A stretch of 64,000 nucleotides of DNA from Apostichopus japonicus (Eukaryota > Echinodermata > Holothuroidea > Aspidochirotida > Stichopodidae): contig NC_092565.1 of NCBI RefSeq assembly GCF_037975245.1, positions 11,962,499 to 12,026,498 on the forward strand. Reading direction: 5' to 3'. The translations under genes were made by a program, and so were the position numbers. The notes beneath the pieces are model-generated. The model made no database searches. It was not told the origin of the DNA and saw nothing but the letters and a program-made list of their open reading frames with translations. Of the stretch, positions 35,916-49,700 are shown one piece after another. Within the stretch, counting starts at the first letter, position 1. Every line of letters starts with the position of its first letter.

Positions 35916-36813
35916 TGTATCAGATAAAAAAAAATTGGATTATATACCATACCACACTTCACATAAAGTTAAAAAATACTGGTTACAAACAGTTGTTTGG
36001 TGTACCTGCCGTTAACACTATTCCATAACGAATAGTCACCGATTAAAAGAAGAAAAAACAGGCATTTTTTCTTACTGATAAGAAGTTCTCTATTTTCTGC
36101 AATTAGAAATTCAAAAATCAATTTTTGCTTAGACCAACCGTTCGCCGAACAATATTTCAAAAAATCATGTTTCTCTGTCGTCGAGTTTCGCGGTAATATC
36201 AGCCACTTGTAGCGACGGAAAGTTATTAGCCAGTAATGAGAGTCTGAGCGTAAATATGCTCATTTATTACTATTTTGTAAATCCGAGAAGTTCTGTTTGT
36301 GTCGGTATACAAACTTCTTAACATTTTTTTTCGCAATTTTCATTATATCGCTCCAATATAATTTAACACGTAGCAGGGGAACAAGTTAATATGACACACG
36401 ATTGATTGGTCAATCAAGTCGTGACGTCATGTCGATCTGTCGTAGACGCGATTCGATTGGCTTCACTCAACCAATGATACAACGGCTTAATTATTGTTGT
36501 CCTACTTTGCTCCGTCGCATGGCTGAAAAATATTAAACATAGAAATGTCAATTCAGTTACAAAATAACCCCGAGTGTGTTGTGATAATGGTTTCAACCTT
36601 GAATACAGTAGATATCTGATAACTTGCTACGATTAGTTTGTAGAAGAAAGTTTGATATTCGGGTTATTTATTCTACAATATATTATAATAGTAAGAACGT
36701 GTGATCGGCTTTAACTTATTTAGGGCGAAGAATTCAGGGGAACACTTTTCGGGAGCTGTTATGTTAGAATATTTGGTCGATTTTTAGTAAACTGTAAACT
36801 TAATGAGTTACCG

Positions 36814-36816
<3 letters not shown>
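35916..36816 (-). other. EMX 5' UTR and proximal upstream DNA
   Basis: 0.9 kb before the EMX ATG, somewhat richer in CpG around 36170-36540 than surrounding DNA. No other coding exon found. It contains the CCAAT/CRE group listed separately. Confidence 0.5.
36401..36480 (-). promoter_or_regulatory. CCAAT/CRE cluster about 0.5 kb upstream of EMX start
   Basis: Within 80 bases lie an inverted repeat TGATTG-GT-CAATCA, a perfect CRE TGACGTCA (36422-36429), ATTGG at 36455-36460 and CCAAT near 36471. Such CCAAT and CRE groups are typical of proximal promoters. The transcription start itself cannot be placed. Confidence 0.35.
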
Positions 36817-36879
<63 letters not shown>

Positions 36880-36899
36880 GAATATATATATATATTTAT

Positions 36900-36963
<64 letters not shown>

Positions 36964-36983
36964 GTGTGTGCGTGTGTGTGTGT
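36817..36983. repeat. (TA)n then (TG)n microsatellite
   Basis: TA array with TTTA and TGTA interruptions, ending in a (TG)n tract of about 22 bases. Confidence 0.97.
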
Positions 36984-39900
36984 AATAACTACAGCAAAGA
37001 AAGGTGCAAAGAAAAGCTGCAAAAATGAAGATGATGTCAGAAAGTGCCTAGATATATAAATTAGGGGTGGGTCGGGGGGTGGGGAGGAAGGACTTTTCAC
37101 AACGTCTAAAGTCCTCGCAAGTAAAACCAATTAAAGGATTATCTCGTTGTAATTCATATCGGGAATATGTCCATTACCTATAATTTTATATTTCAAAAAA
37201 TATATTATTTTAATATATTTCGGTTGTCATCATTATCGATACTTTTATATCGTGTGTTATATAGTTTAACCTTGGTTGTGATATCTGTTGGGGTGTTATT
37301 AATATCCAATACGAACAAATTAGTCTTTGTTTTTACTAAAGACTGAAATTACGCCCCCAGTTAAATCAACACGGTGGAGTCGCTGTTATGATATTTTCCT
37401 TCCTGCCATATGGAGGTTAGACCTTCAATATGGTTCTTGGAATAAGCCCAATTAAAAAATGATCTAAGTTAGTAATTGAGAGGGTTTTGGGCAAAACTTC
37501 AAATCACACACGAACAGGTAACAAAATTCTCTTTCTTGAGTAATTAGCCATGACAGAAATAAATGACGACTGCATACCTCACATCGTAAAATATATTAGA
37601 AAGATTTGCATTAAAAAGATGGTTGGGTCGGTGGAGGAAGATGGTGGGGGGGGGGGGGTAATATGAGCAGGTTTTTGGATCCCTTAACAGTATACAATTT
37701 GCTACGGTTGCACATGTATGGACAGGATATGCCTATGTATTTTGCAATAAGATGAATTTGAGCAAAATGCATTTCTATAAACACTTTATAATTATTTTAT
37801 TCTTGTATTTCGTGAGAAACTGTCGGAAACTAAGACGTTTAGTGAAATATTAGAGAAGTGTGCCCTTATAGTACCTGTGGCGCCTATGCTACCAATATTT
37901 CTTATTCTACTAATTGTATACATAACCAGTTGCAAGTTCAGACCAAATTATCTATGACGAGAACAAGATAAAGTGAGGTATACTATAGGTCCAGCAGAAA
38001 TTGTCTAGAACCGGAGAAAAAAACAAAATGAAAGAAAGACAAAACTGATATGCATTTACCAAACCAAATGTGTAAAATAATGCTTTTGGCAGAAAGTAAT
38101 TACTTTAAACTTTCAATAAAGTTAAAGATGTAACATTCTACATCGGATGACCAAAGACGGGTTACAACGTGGAAAGTCACTGTCGAACTGTGAACCTTGA
38201 ACAAAATTGATTAATATCGGCTATGTATATATATATATATAAATTTATATATATATATATAAACAATGGAAAATATAGTCAGAACATCGTCTGATCAGTC
38301 AGTTAAAACATATTTGTAGTAAACGATATGTTAAATTAAATGTTATGATTAAAGAGTAATATACAAATATATGGGTATGTCTTCCACATCAGTTTAAAAC
38401 CTCATCTTTATTATTTATTTCTCCAACGAGAACGTGCCTTTAAAACACGCTTACTCCTTTCACAGTCCATCCCTTTCTGTGTCTATTCAAATCGAATTCA
38501 CGTAGCAATTGTGATTATTGTTTCAAACAAGTCACAGAAGGAAATAATAAATAAATAAATCACCAAAGTCAAAACGAGATTGATGAATCTAGCCTGCCAA
38601 TTAGTAAGAATCTAAATTTGGCCATTACGACATAACAAACATGAAGCTCGCAAATATGCCCTGGTATATATTTATATATACAATGAATATCCAACAACTT
38701 AAAAAATAATGATGTTGAGATAAAATGTAATAGAAAAAAATGATGGAAAGCTATGAAGCTAATTTACAGAGGACACGATTAAGAATTGTCTATTCGGCTG
38801 TGGTATAATTAAGTTAGCTCTGAAACTAGACCTTAATGTTCTCGCTTTCCCGCCAAATAAGGAGCCCTATTTACCTACGTTTGAAGGGGGGAAAACAGCA
38901 AAGATTTGATTAACGTTTGGCGGCGGTTTGCTATGTATCAGGACGCCCTATTTCTCTGACAGTTAGGCAGGTAAAGAAAGAAATCATTCAATTAAACTAC
39001 AGAGAATGAGAAGTACAAGAAGATAAAAAAAGAAAAACTTAAAGACAAAACAGAATAGGAGAATCAAACAACTCATCCACCTGTAGAAAACGTGAACATT
39101 ATCGATCAAAGATAATGTAAAGGGGGAAAAAATATAAGAGAGAATTTTGAGATGTTGTACGGACAGATAGACAGATAGACAGACAGACTTATACATTTGA
39201 AACGTAAGAGATTTATGGGCTTTCATGTTTTCATGGATCTGTAGATTTATAAGTTTGTATGATATTAATAATATTTTCAACTACATGAATGCACCAATAT
39301 CGATCTCCCTCCCACCTCCCCTCGTTCAATTGAACAATTGGACACTGGTCACTATGACAACACAAAATATAAGGTCAGATATCAATGTAAAAGGTCACAG
39401 CAGCTCCCTGATTATTAACATATTAATTAATTACAACATGTCGGAAACAGGTTTAATGAAACAAAATATTATAACATCGATCACAACTTGCAAATTTATG
39501 ATTGAAATATAATCAGATTGTCAGATATATTATTTTACTAAAGGCTTTTGTATTATATAGGCCTATAAATAATGAGTATAAGTAATTTGTTTTCTTAATT
39601 AATTCACTCTTTTTTGACATCTTTATGTACAGAATGGTCCAAATTTATTAAAGCTAGCGCAAACTCTGTAATAAATTCTTTTCATTCCTCTCAATTTTCC
39701 TTTCATTTTGTTTGCTTCCGTTCTGTGAACAATAAAACATTCTACACAAGCAAGCTACGTGTTTTCTATAATGTTTAGGCTTCGCTTCTCCCCTGAAGGA
39801 ATGCACGTTAGGCAATTGTCATATCTGCATGACAAGCTTTTACCTTACTATCTCGCTTAAACAATATATACAGAGCACTTCTCACATGTCAAACCTTCAA

Positions 39901-40709
39901 TTTATAATTGGCCCTTCCGATTTCTTGTATTCGTGACTTTTCCACCATTTTACCTATCAAAGGTTCATTGGAAAATTAATGAATAAGAAACTGGGTTTTC
40001 AAGTTGGGAATCGAACACATTAAGCAAATCGAATTTTGTGAGCACTGATTTAATTTGGGCTAAAGAAGTGGAGAAAACGAAATTACCCAGCGCAATTACG
40101 TTAGCCAAGCGTGTCGTCGAAAACGATGACTTTAAAGGCGAATAAAATTCCACTTTCATGGTTAAGAGAGGAATGGCGGCGCATTAGGACAACTTGTGGA
40201 TTCTCATCAAACGGGATGGGAAGAGAATTGCTGGAACAAAATGAGTAAAAATGAGACAAATATAACTAAGACCATGCTCAATTTAAGAGAACAAGATTCA
40301 TAGTTAGGAGGTGCGACCGTAAAGATACTGGTGGTAATTAATGGAGGGTTAGTCGAGCGTGTGCTTTATTTTTGATGATTTTGTATGCATCATCAATAAT
40401 TAATGCAAAATACGTCAAGCGTCATAAAAAAAGTTTATTCGGCGCAAAAAAAAAGCGAAAATATCTGACTTGTTTGGTTTTCTCCACTTTCAGTCAATTG
40501 AATAATAAGGAAGCTCTCGAATGCAGACCTTTGCCGTGCAAGAGTAAGATATAGGTTGTATTCTAGGCCCTATATCATTATTCCATTATCATGATGATGT
40601 CATAGCAAAAAAGCAAGATGGGTAGTAGGAGGTGGAGATGGGATGGGGTGGTGGTAGTTTTGCTGATCTGAGTTAAATTTGATATAGATTTGCTAAAATT
40701 ATTTCATCT

Positions 40710-40715
40710 ATATAC

Positions 40716-40768
<53 letters not shown>
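40710..40768. repeat. (TA)n microsatellite
   Basis: TA array with TACA breaks. Confidence 0.96.
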
Positions 40769-40769
<1 letters not shown>

Positions 40770-41697
40770 AAATTTGCTCAGTAACTAAATACGCGGGTAT
40801 TTGTTTGTGTAAATAATATGGTCTTTAAATTAATATTTTGTACACATAATCGAAATGAATTATTTTAAAGATGCTATTACAGCAGAACCCCCCCCACCCA
40901 CACGCAAACCTTCAATCTGTACTAACTGGCCCTATACGACTACATTGTAACGACCAATACTAAGGTGAAATAATTTATCCTCATATTGAATCGAATGCTT
41001 TGTAAGCTCATTTTCCTGAGGTCATAATTGCAATGGACCAGGAAAGTCATGACGTCGGAACAAACTAGCCGCCTCAGTGGCCTCGTTCTGTTATGTAGAA
41101 CAATCGATCTATATCGGTACTGTGTCATAATAATAGTAACCAGTTCCATAAGGCAAACTTGATGATAGTTGCATTCCTTTTGAATTATGTAAAGTTTCTA
41201 GCAAATTCATTCATGATAATTTTGCCTTGATTCGAATGATCAGTTCTCGTCATTTAAAGGATAAAGTTTTGGCAAGAAATTAATTTTGATAAATTGTGTA
41301 CCCCGTTTTTAAGCTCTGTTACCAGCAGTCCAGCATATGTTCCTTTACCGCTTGTCAATTTTTTGAGACATTTTGCCTTTTAAACATCGTAGGCTTATCA
41401 CTAAAAGTGGCTGGACTACTTAGTCTAACAAACAGTCCTGCAATAGGTCAGTTCTTGAGAAAAAAACTCAATAGAAAAACATCAGAATTTTATGGTCTCT
41501 TTTGATGTTTTATGGGCCTACAAATAATGTTGAATGTCATTTCAAGGATGTTCTGCGGATTTATATGAAGTTTGGAGAAAAAAAAAACAGAATTTTAGTT
41601 GTTATTAGAACTTATAAAATGCCCTTTGTAGAGTCATACTTTCATTGTGTTATACTTCGTACTTTTCATTCGACTGCCAAGTGGACGAAGGTCCCAA

Positions 41698-41700
<3 letters not shown>

Positions 41701-41769
<69 letters not shown>
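41701..41769. repeat. (TA)n microsatellite
   Basis: About 33 TA units bordered by TTTATA on both sides. Confidence 0.97.
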
Positions 41770-41772
<3 letters not shown>

Positions 41773-44356
41773 GTACATAAAAAACCGACAAGTACCCCTT
41801 TTACGATTATAATTGTTGTTTTCATTTTGCAAAATATTTTCGAAAAGAGTTCTAGGGGCCGAGGTACTTTGGGGTCTCCGTTAATCTATACTCAAACCAG
41901 TTTGTATGATATAGGCCTAATCTTGATAAACTATCACTATCACTGTCAACGTAAACTTTACTTGATCAACTTTAAAATGTTATCAAAATATGACTTTTTT
42001 TTATTCTATTTAAGTCAAATCAAAGTCACAAAAAAAGAATTCTTAGTAAAACACCAATGAATAAGATAATGACATTCCATTTATTCACCATACTTCTGAA
42101 ATGCCCTACGGTGGCGGATAATCTCGGAATTTGGGGCGTTAATACCCATACGGCGCTCAATAGCGTATCGATCGGTGCCACTGATATCAAATAACGACTT
42201 CTTGACTCGCTATGCGACGCCGTTTAAAAACATCGGAATTCACCGCTGAAATACTTTCTTGTAGACAGAATGAATTCTTTTTTTCCTTTCAGGAATAAAA
42301 GACTTGAAGAGAAGTTTTTTTTTTTTACCTCTTTTATTGTTTTGTTAAGTTCCTTCTGGTTTATACTTTTGTATAGGTTATGTTTACTTATCATATATAG
42401 ACACCTATTGAACTATTTTCAAATCAACAGTATCATATTTTACGACTATTAAGTTGCTGAATAGTCCATTAAAACAGTTTTGCTCAAGGCAACGGACTCG
42501 TATTTTCTGTTTTCTTAACAAAGTACAATGGAGAAAATAGTTTCGCTTGTAATTATCTCCATGTTGAAGCAAAATAAAACAACATACATTTGAAGTCAAG
42601 CTGTACTTTTTACGTGGTAGCACTTTTTAGACTCGATCAGATATAGTCCTTTAAAGAGTTCAATCGGTGCAGGTGACACCAGGACGTGTCGAGTCTTCTG
42701 CCCTTTTTCCGCATTCAATCCAACAAAAAAATTAGCGGGAGGGGTTGGGTGGCGGGGTGAGGGGGGGCAGTGGAGTTGATGGGGGGGTATGCTTCTGTGT
42801 AAAGTGTGTGGCTGTCATCTATTCGTAAGGTGTTGATGGAATTCCTTTCTCTTTTCTATCACTACTGCATATATCAAATGTATGTCATTTTGGATTGCAG
42901 AATTATTGGCGTGTGTATAGCGTATTCAAAAACAAACAAAAAGTAAAATGGTAAACTAAACGAGTTAAATAGCATCTTATCCAAATAAGAAAATATTTAC
43001 CATAATTTCGATTCAGCGATTCATGTGCTTGTGATTTGACAATGATTGATATTGGTTTCAATTGTGTTGATACTGAAAGTCAAGTTCATAACATTTAATA
43101 TCAGAGAAGTGAATAGATTCATTTCTTTTCAGACATGATTCTTATCAAATTAGAGAACCCAATCTTAACAAAGTTTGCATTTTGTTTGGTTTGGAGGGGG
43201 GGGGGGGGATAAAATTGTTAGTATATTTAAATAAATAAATATATAAATGGAAAGAAAAGAGAACATTGTATTTGTCCTTGAACAGGAATATCAGTCTCAC
43301 GCGATCGCGTTAATTGATTGAACAACTTATTTATGAAATATTGCTTTGATAATAAAAATCCCCCAAAACGAAAATAAAACCATAGTTACAGTTTAAAAAA
43401 TACCCCGAGGGCTCTGTTGTGAATCAAGAAAATGAGAAAAAAAGCTAACTTATACTGTCTACTCTTCTACATCCTTATAAATAATTATATAAAAAATATA
43501 TAAAAACACACACACATATATACTGTCCGACCTGAGAGACAAGCTCAAAAAATCAAATGAATTCGGAAACACGAAAACCCACAAAGCCCTTCAATGGTAT
43601 GATTAAACAATGGATATATACTGCTCATAAATAATGACTCTCATATGGAATGGAATGACAATCTTTGTCTAATTAATTGATGGATTGATAGAACGTATCA
43701 CTTGCACGATTCCCCGTACAACCACCTCGGGCAGACTGACTTTAATGTAAATAGCTCCAAGTTACCTAAACTTTGCAATTTTAAATTAAAATCCTTCTTT
43801 TCCGTCCAAAATTGACGGGGTGTTTTGGCCTTCTCCAGTAATGCTAACTGGCTTTTCGGATAGGGATAATGCTGGCTGGTTATGCGCCTTGTAAATGAAT
43901 ATAATTGGTCGAGATATTAAGGGATATATAGCAAGTAAAAGACTATCTCCCTTTATCTGAAGGATGGCTACTAAATAGATCTGACAAGATTGGGCAGAGT
44001 AATAAAAAAGCGATGTTGTCAACGGAGACAAGAAGAGAAACATTCTGCTTATGCTTCTGTAGGATTACTCTAGAAATCAAACTATCACTAACGTGAATGG
44101 AAGTAAAGAAAGCTAGGTTCGTTGGCTTCCTGATGTGTGATTAACGTTGGTTGTATACATAAAATGGTAAAGGTTAATACTCGCCAGATATATGAACGTT
44201 GCATGTGTGCATTGTTATTAGTTTTCCAGTCTGTCTGTCGTATAAAGTTTCAAAGAGGATAGCAATGATGAATGGATTATACAGGTTAGTGTATATGTAT
44301 ATACATATAACAGGTGCGTATCCAGGGGGGGCGTTGGGGGCGCGCGCCCCCCGGGT

Positions 44357-44480
44357 AAGAAAAAGAGGAGAGAAAAAAAGAGAAGAAAAAAGGGAAAAGG
44401 AGGGGGAAAAAAGAAAAGGAGGAGAGAAAGGAAGGGAAAAGAAGAAGAAGAAAAAAAGAGAAAAAGGAGAAAGGAGGGAG
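44357..44480 (+). repeat. Uninterrupted 124-nt polypurine tract
   Basis: Every base from 44357 to 44480 is A or G. It lies just inside the left end of the transposon composite. Confidence 0.95.
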
Positions 44481-44893
44481 TAGAAGATAGCCAAGACCTC
44501 GGTAAGAGAAAGAGGAACAGTCATAGTTAAAGCGCTGATCCCTATTATATACACAGGGTAGCCAGTGACAGATCAAGGATTACGGAGGGGGTGTGCGCCT
44601 CACCCTACCCCTTACACCAACAACTCCATTTTTGACGTTTTTTCCCTCTCTCACTAATGTATCTATATAAATACTATATATGGTCTATCATAACGCGTGT
44701 GTGTGTATGGACACCTTAAACAATTGTACAATTGTGCTATATGGAACCAACTGTGGCTGGTCTTGAACTCGACGGGGTCGTCGGGAACATGACGCATTTC
44801 GGGAAGGGGGCGACCGCCCCCCCCCCCCCGAGCAAATTTTCTTTATGACATCGCTAGTAATTTCAAAATAGACAATGCTTAGGTGCAACTTAC

Positions 44894-44996
44894 AAGGCCT
44901 GGGAAGTGTCATTTCCCGCGATCTGGGAGGCATTTTCGGCCAAAATTTTTCTTGTACGCTTCGCGCCAACTCATGGTGGCGCTTCGCTTAGATAGT
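44894..44996 (+). repeat. Direct repeat copy 1 in transposon composite
   Basis: Contains GGGAAGTGTCATTTCCCG, CTTGTACGCTTCGCGCCAAC and GGTGGCGCTTCGCTTAGATA; matches 46125-46225. Confidence 0.9.
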
Positions 44997-46124
44997 TTGC
45001 ATACAGGCTTCGCCCTCCCTTGGCAATTACTCGCTACACGCCTGTTCGAATTTGTAAAGCAAAGAGCAGATATAACATCATATCAGTGAGCATTGAAATG
45101 CCTGTTCCACGATGAACAGCCTCAAAAACTGTCTATGTGTGTAGTCGAAGGCGTAGCCCAATTGGATTTGGGGCTGTAACGACTTGCCCGAAAAAAAAAG
45201 CCAAAATTTTTCGCGCAAGAAGCGCGCGTTCAACATATCGATGCCAATATCATATAAGCAAGCATCGGTCATTACATTGCATGGCATCGTGTACCTTACG
45301 GTCCGTGAAAGTAGCACAGTATACCGCCGGATGCTAATGTAAACAACCAAATGTCTTATGTAGATGGAGAAAAAGCATACAGATCCATTTATGTCAAACT
45401 CTCTTTTACAGTAGTAATGTCGGCCAATCTTAGAACTTTATTTTAATTACCAAGGATATCATTTTTAAGCTATTCATTGCTATTTATTTTTCTCTCAGTA
45501 CGGTAGGTGCCCGAAAAAAAATGGGAAAAAAATTGGTTGCGGGGCGGGGGGTGGAGGCTGCAGCCCCGCCTCCTACGGGACCTACGCCTATGTGTGTAGT
45601 GTTCGGTTTCGATATACCTGATATCGGAAATATCTGCTATTTTTCATTTCCTTCAACCAAGTTTTATAATAGCCATAATAAGAGGTTTTAATATTTGTAC
45701 ACCAATAAATTAACTGTGTCTGAATTTTCGAAAATTTCCTGACCAACATTCTTCATCATACTTTCCTCTACTCGTGCAATTTGTACCTGTCTATTAGGGG
45801 TTGAAGGAGGTTTTTCCCTATTGGTTGTCCATAGATTGAATTTTGTGCAACATTATGGGTATGTTTTGAAGTGATTTTTATTCACGAGAAATGTGAATTT
45901 TCAAATTCTCAACAAATAATGGGCTTAAAACCTTCAAAAGTGGGGCTTTCGGATATTGTGGGCCGTGACGTAGAATCGCCTACAAAAGCAATGATCCATA
46001 GGACATGCAATGAGGTCGAACATGATGTGTGACTGGTGACAATCTTCAAAAAGGTTATGGATGGAAAAAAAATTGAGAAATACTTGGTTCTCAGGCAAAA
46101 GTGTACATTTGGTTGGTCATTTTC

Positions 46125-46225
46125 AAGCCTGAGAAGTGTCATTTCCGGTGATCTGGGGGGTATCAAAACCAGAAATTTTCTTGTACGCTCCGCGCCAACC
46201 GATGGTGGCGCTCCGCTTAGATAGT
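46125..46225 (+). repeat. Direct repeat copy 2 in transposon composite
   Basis: Contains GAGAAGTGTCATTTCCGG, CTTGTACGCTCCGCGCCAAC and GGTGGCGCTCCGCTTAGATA. It lies next to the right terminus and is probably the subterminal part of the outer element. Confidence 0.9.
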
Positions 46226-46599
46226 AATTCGCGCCCCCCGGGTTAGAAAATCCTGGATACGCGCCTGTATAATGAAATAGTAGAATGCGTGTCTCTCAGC
46301 GTGTGTATATATGCAACAATGTGAAATGGACATAATTGCAACATTATAATATTACTTATATTTATATAAATGAAACTAGGCCTATTGCTGAATGGTGATT
46401 TGTTTGGGGATAGGGGCAGGGAAGGGGGTGTCTGGGCCGCTATCTCTTTCGACATATACGCAAAGATATATAATTAGAGTATCTTAGTGTGGTAATGTAG
46501 CTATGACGAAATTCCGACAGTGCAATTAACCGTAAATGGCTTCCAGTGTGAAGATAATCGCCTCGTCAGAACAACTTTGCTTTGCCTCGATCATTAGCA

Positions 46600-46735
46600 A
46601 ATTCGCATACCGGTTGTGACGTCATATATCAACGGGACAATAACGTCAATATAATTAACGTTGCTTTTCAATATCACTTGCAGCTTCGTATCCCGGGTAT
46701 GACGTCATACTGGCCAATGGAAACGATGACGTCAT
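46600..46735. promoter_or_regulatory. Three CRE palindromes in a degenerate tandem duplication
   Basis: TGACGTCA occurs at 46617-46624, 46700-46707 and 46727-46734, with TAACGTCAAT between. The first two sit in similar contexts about 83 bases apart (CATACCGGTTG before one, TATCCCGGGTA before the other). CRE sites bind CREB/ATF bZIP dimers; function here is inferred only. Confidence 0.45.
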
Positions 46736-49700
46736 TACAACAGTGTATCAAGTTCCACATACCGTTTACAGGCTCCTATACCGGAAGACTACATTTGGTA
46801 AATTTTTATGAATAAAATAGTCACTTCTGTTTCGTTACCCTTCATATGAATAATCTCCACATGAATATACATTCAATTCGTGCCGATCGTTATCTGTTCA
46901 TCATCAAGCAGATACGATATAGCATGGGGTCATGTTAACTTCGTTTTTTTTTAGCGATGGTTGATCTAATAACTTGTATATGAATATCCACGCATGTTGA
47001 ACTCGTGTCATGTGTATTCACTTGCTTTTAGTTTATTTTTGATAGGTAATGGACTGCGATTCTTCTTGTCCTCATAAAAGTCTGCCGATCACAATGTATG
47101 CGTACATGCCATCCAAAGATTTTCTCCTTTTGTGACAAAAAGCGAGTCCAGACAGACAGAGATTAATAGCATGCGATCAAGACACCCAAACATTTCTAAA
47201 AGGGGTCGTTTCTCCTATTTTCACCTTCTCGCCCTCTTTTTCAGTCCCGGCTTTTTTTTTTTGCTTTTTGGTATTTTCTTTTATTTGTTGTTAAAAGCCA
47301 TTTGTTATCAATATTATTCCTTAACACAAATATATAAACTGGGCAGTATATTAAGATTGAATGTCACCTCTGCCTACACATAGCACGTTCAACGAACAAT
47401 TCGCTACACTGTCTTCAACCAAGGGGCAAAGGTCATCGCAATATTTACGGGTTATTCTCAAATTTTGTGCTTATGTTCGTGAGAAACTTCAATTCTCGAG
47501 CATCTATATAAGCACCATTTTTTGCGTAATTTATATTCTATATAATAAGAATAGTTAAACCTTTTTGGGGTAAATACTTGCCATTCGATGAATAACACAA
47601 CTGACGTCACTTCCTGATATGCATATGCATATCCATGTATGGATTACAATTGACATACTTCCATTGTCTTCGTCCAGCACAATCAGACAGTATGACATTT
47701 GTAATCAACAACAATAGCTTTTAATTTCAACAATATTTACGGTCATATTCTACTATAATATCACGGACAAACTTTAACAACAGTTTGGTACTAGTGTCGC
47801 TGTTTAATGTTACTGTTGTTGTATTGCTGTTACTTATTGTTATTATATTGTTACGGTTGTTTACTGTTGTTGCTAACTTTATAGCTATTACTGTTGTAAA
47901 TGCTACAACGGCCATTGTTTTCTTCTTTGTAGTTTTCAATGCTACTTTTTTTATTGCTGTGTTGTTGTACATATTAGTACTATTACTGCAACGTTAATAT
48001 TGCTTTTGCTTTAAATTGTTGTTGTTTATCGTTGTAACCACTCTGCAGTACGTTTCTTTATCGCTCTCAGTAGCAATCTTTGTTGTTTGGTCACCATTTC
48101 TCACGTTCCTGCAAAGAGAGGGCAGCTTTAAGAAAATGTTTCCGTTGCTTCCGTTGGTTGCGTTCTTGTTGTAAAACTGTTGATCCTGTTCTAGCGGTTA
48201 ATGTTGACACATATGACGTTGCATTTCTGTCTCTGGTTAATGTTACCGGAGGTTGGTGTAGTGGCTTTGTAATCATCAATGGTCTTGATATTATCCGCTG
48301 TGGTATTGTGCAGTACTGTTATTTCTGTACACGTATAGTAAACGTCGACATGTAATATTTCTGTGGCATTGTTTTCACTTTTACTGTAGGTGTATTGGTT
48401 TTACTGATGGTGTTACTGATGGTGCATTGGGCTTAATGCCAATGTCTTAGGTGTTGCTTCAGTTGTATACTCTTGTTGTACAACTCGTACCGTTGTTTCT
48501 GCTGCTCTCAATTCTAGCTGGTTCTGACACTGTAAGAATGGTCTTTTTTATTCGCTGCTGTTTGTTGCTGTTGCTGGGTCTCGTGTGTATTTGTTGTTTT
48601 GGTTACCACCGTTTTGCTATGTTTTTGCTATAGTGTTATATATAGTTATATATATAGTTATATATAATATTTACATATATAGTTATATATATAGTTCTTA
48701 TATATTATATTAATCATAAAGTCTTATATTCTTTTCCTAGAGTCAAATGTGAAGAAAATGTCGTTAGGCTTTCTCTATGTATGACGTCATAAGATAGTGT
48801 CATTAACATGTCAATTTGTTGCAAGAAAGCAGGTTTTTCTTTATTATATGTAATCCCATGTTGTTGTACTTGAAATCCATGTCGGCAGGTAAGAATAAGT
48901 TAGTCACCTTGGCATCGACCCAAAAACCATATATGATGGCGTACTTTTAGTAATATTATTTCGATATAACCTCCCAGCAAAAGCCCTCTTTCTAAGCAGC
49001 ACCAACTATCACCTTTAATAATTAGGTTTATAAACTTGTGCCTCTTCCTAGAAAGAATTTTTTTCTGCAGACAGAGGGCACGTATTAATCAAAATGACAA
49101 ATCGTCAAAACTATTTAGGGGTTAATATCTAAAGGAAACATAACAATGAAGCCGCTTTGACATTCGTTTTCTCACAAATTACCTTTTCTTTCTAAATAAA
49201 TACGTTACTGGTAAGATATACATTTCATACCAAACTTCCCGTCATTTCTCAATGTTTGGTACAAACGATCGTTCGCAGTTCACAACTGATATTACGAGGT
49301 CAACTAGTATTTACCACCCGCACAGCGTCATCTGTATATTGGGTGGAGGTAAATACTTGGTTACGCTAAATTGAACCTCACACCATTTAAAAAGCCATCA
49401 AATATGGATAATTTATAAATAACGGCGATATTGGTTCAAAACAAAGGTTGTCAAGCGATATTTCTGGGTCGTAGATTATAGATGGCTCTACGATTTTTTG
49501 GTTAAATGAAGCTGAGTTGAAACAACACCAATAAACTACCTACAGGGGGCTGTCTCAGTATAACGGCAGAATAAAAAAAAAACCGATACGGACTCTTGTG
49601 TGTGCCTTGGTGATGCTTCTCATTTATCATGTTAAAACGGTTTAAAACTGACTTAAAGCAGGTGTGGGTTGGGGTGTGTTTGTAAGCAGTCATATACCGC

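Larger units (their letters stand above)
36984..44310. other. Intergenic DNA upstream of EMX
   Basis: 7.3 kb. Contains short (TA)n arrays (38225-38261, 40710-40768, 41701-41769), a GACA/GATA tract near 39160-39187 and G-runs at 37646 and 43196. No gene homology on either strand. Confidence 0.7.
44311..46267. mobile_element. hAT-like nonautonomous transposon composite, 1957 bp
   Basis: The left end is CAGGTGCGTATCCAGG. The right end read on the minus strand is CAGGCGCGTATCCAGG (15 of 16 the same). TATAA stands directly outside both ends (44306-44310 and 46268-46272), a possible 5-bp target duplication. hAT elements normally make 8 bp, so class assignment rests on the terminus pattern. No transposase frame is present. 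Inside are other terminus-like sequences (CAGTGACAGATCAAGGATTA at 44556; CTCGCTACACGCCTG near 45030; CGGGACCTACGCCTATG near 45580) and a pair of ~100-bp direct repeats, so it is probably a nest of several elements. Confidence 0.7.

Noticed and set aside
47727-48640. Several frames in the GTT/TTG-rich region
   Set aside because: Low-complexity triplet-rich DNA; Val/Leu- or Asn/Thr-rich translations without homology.
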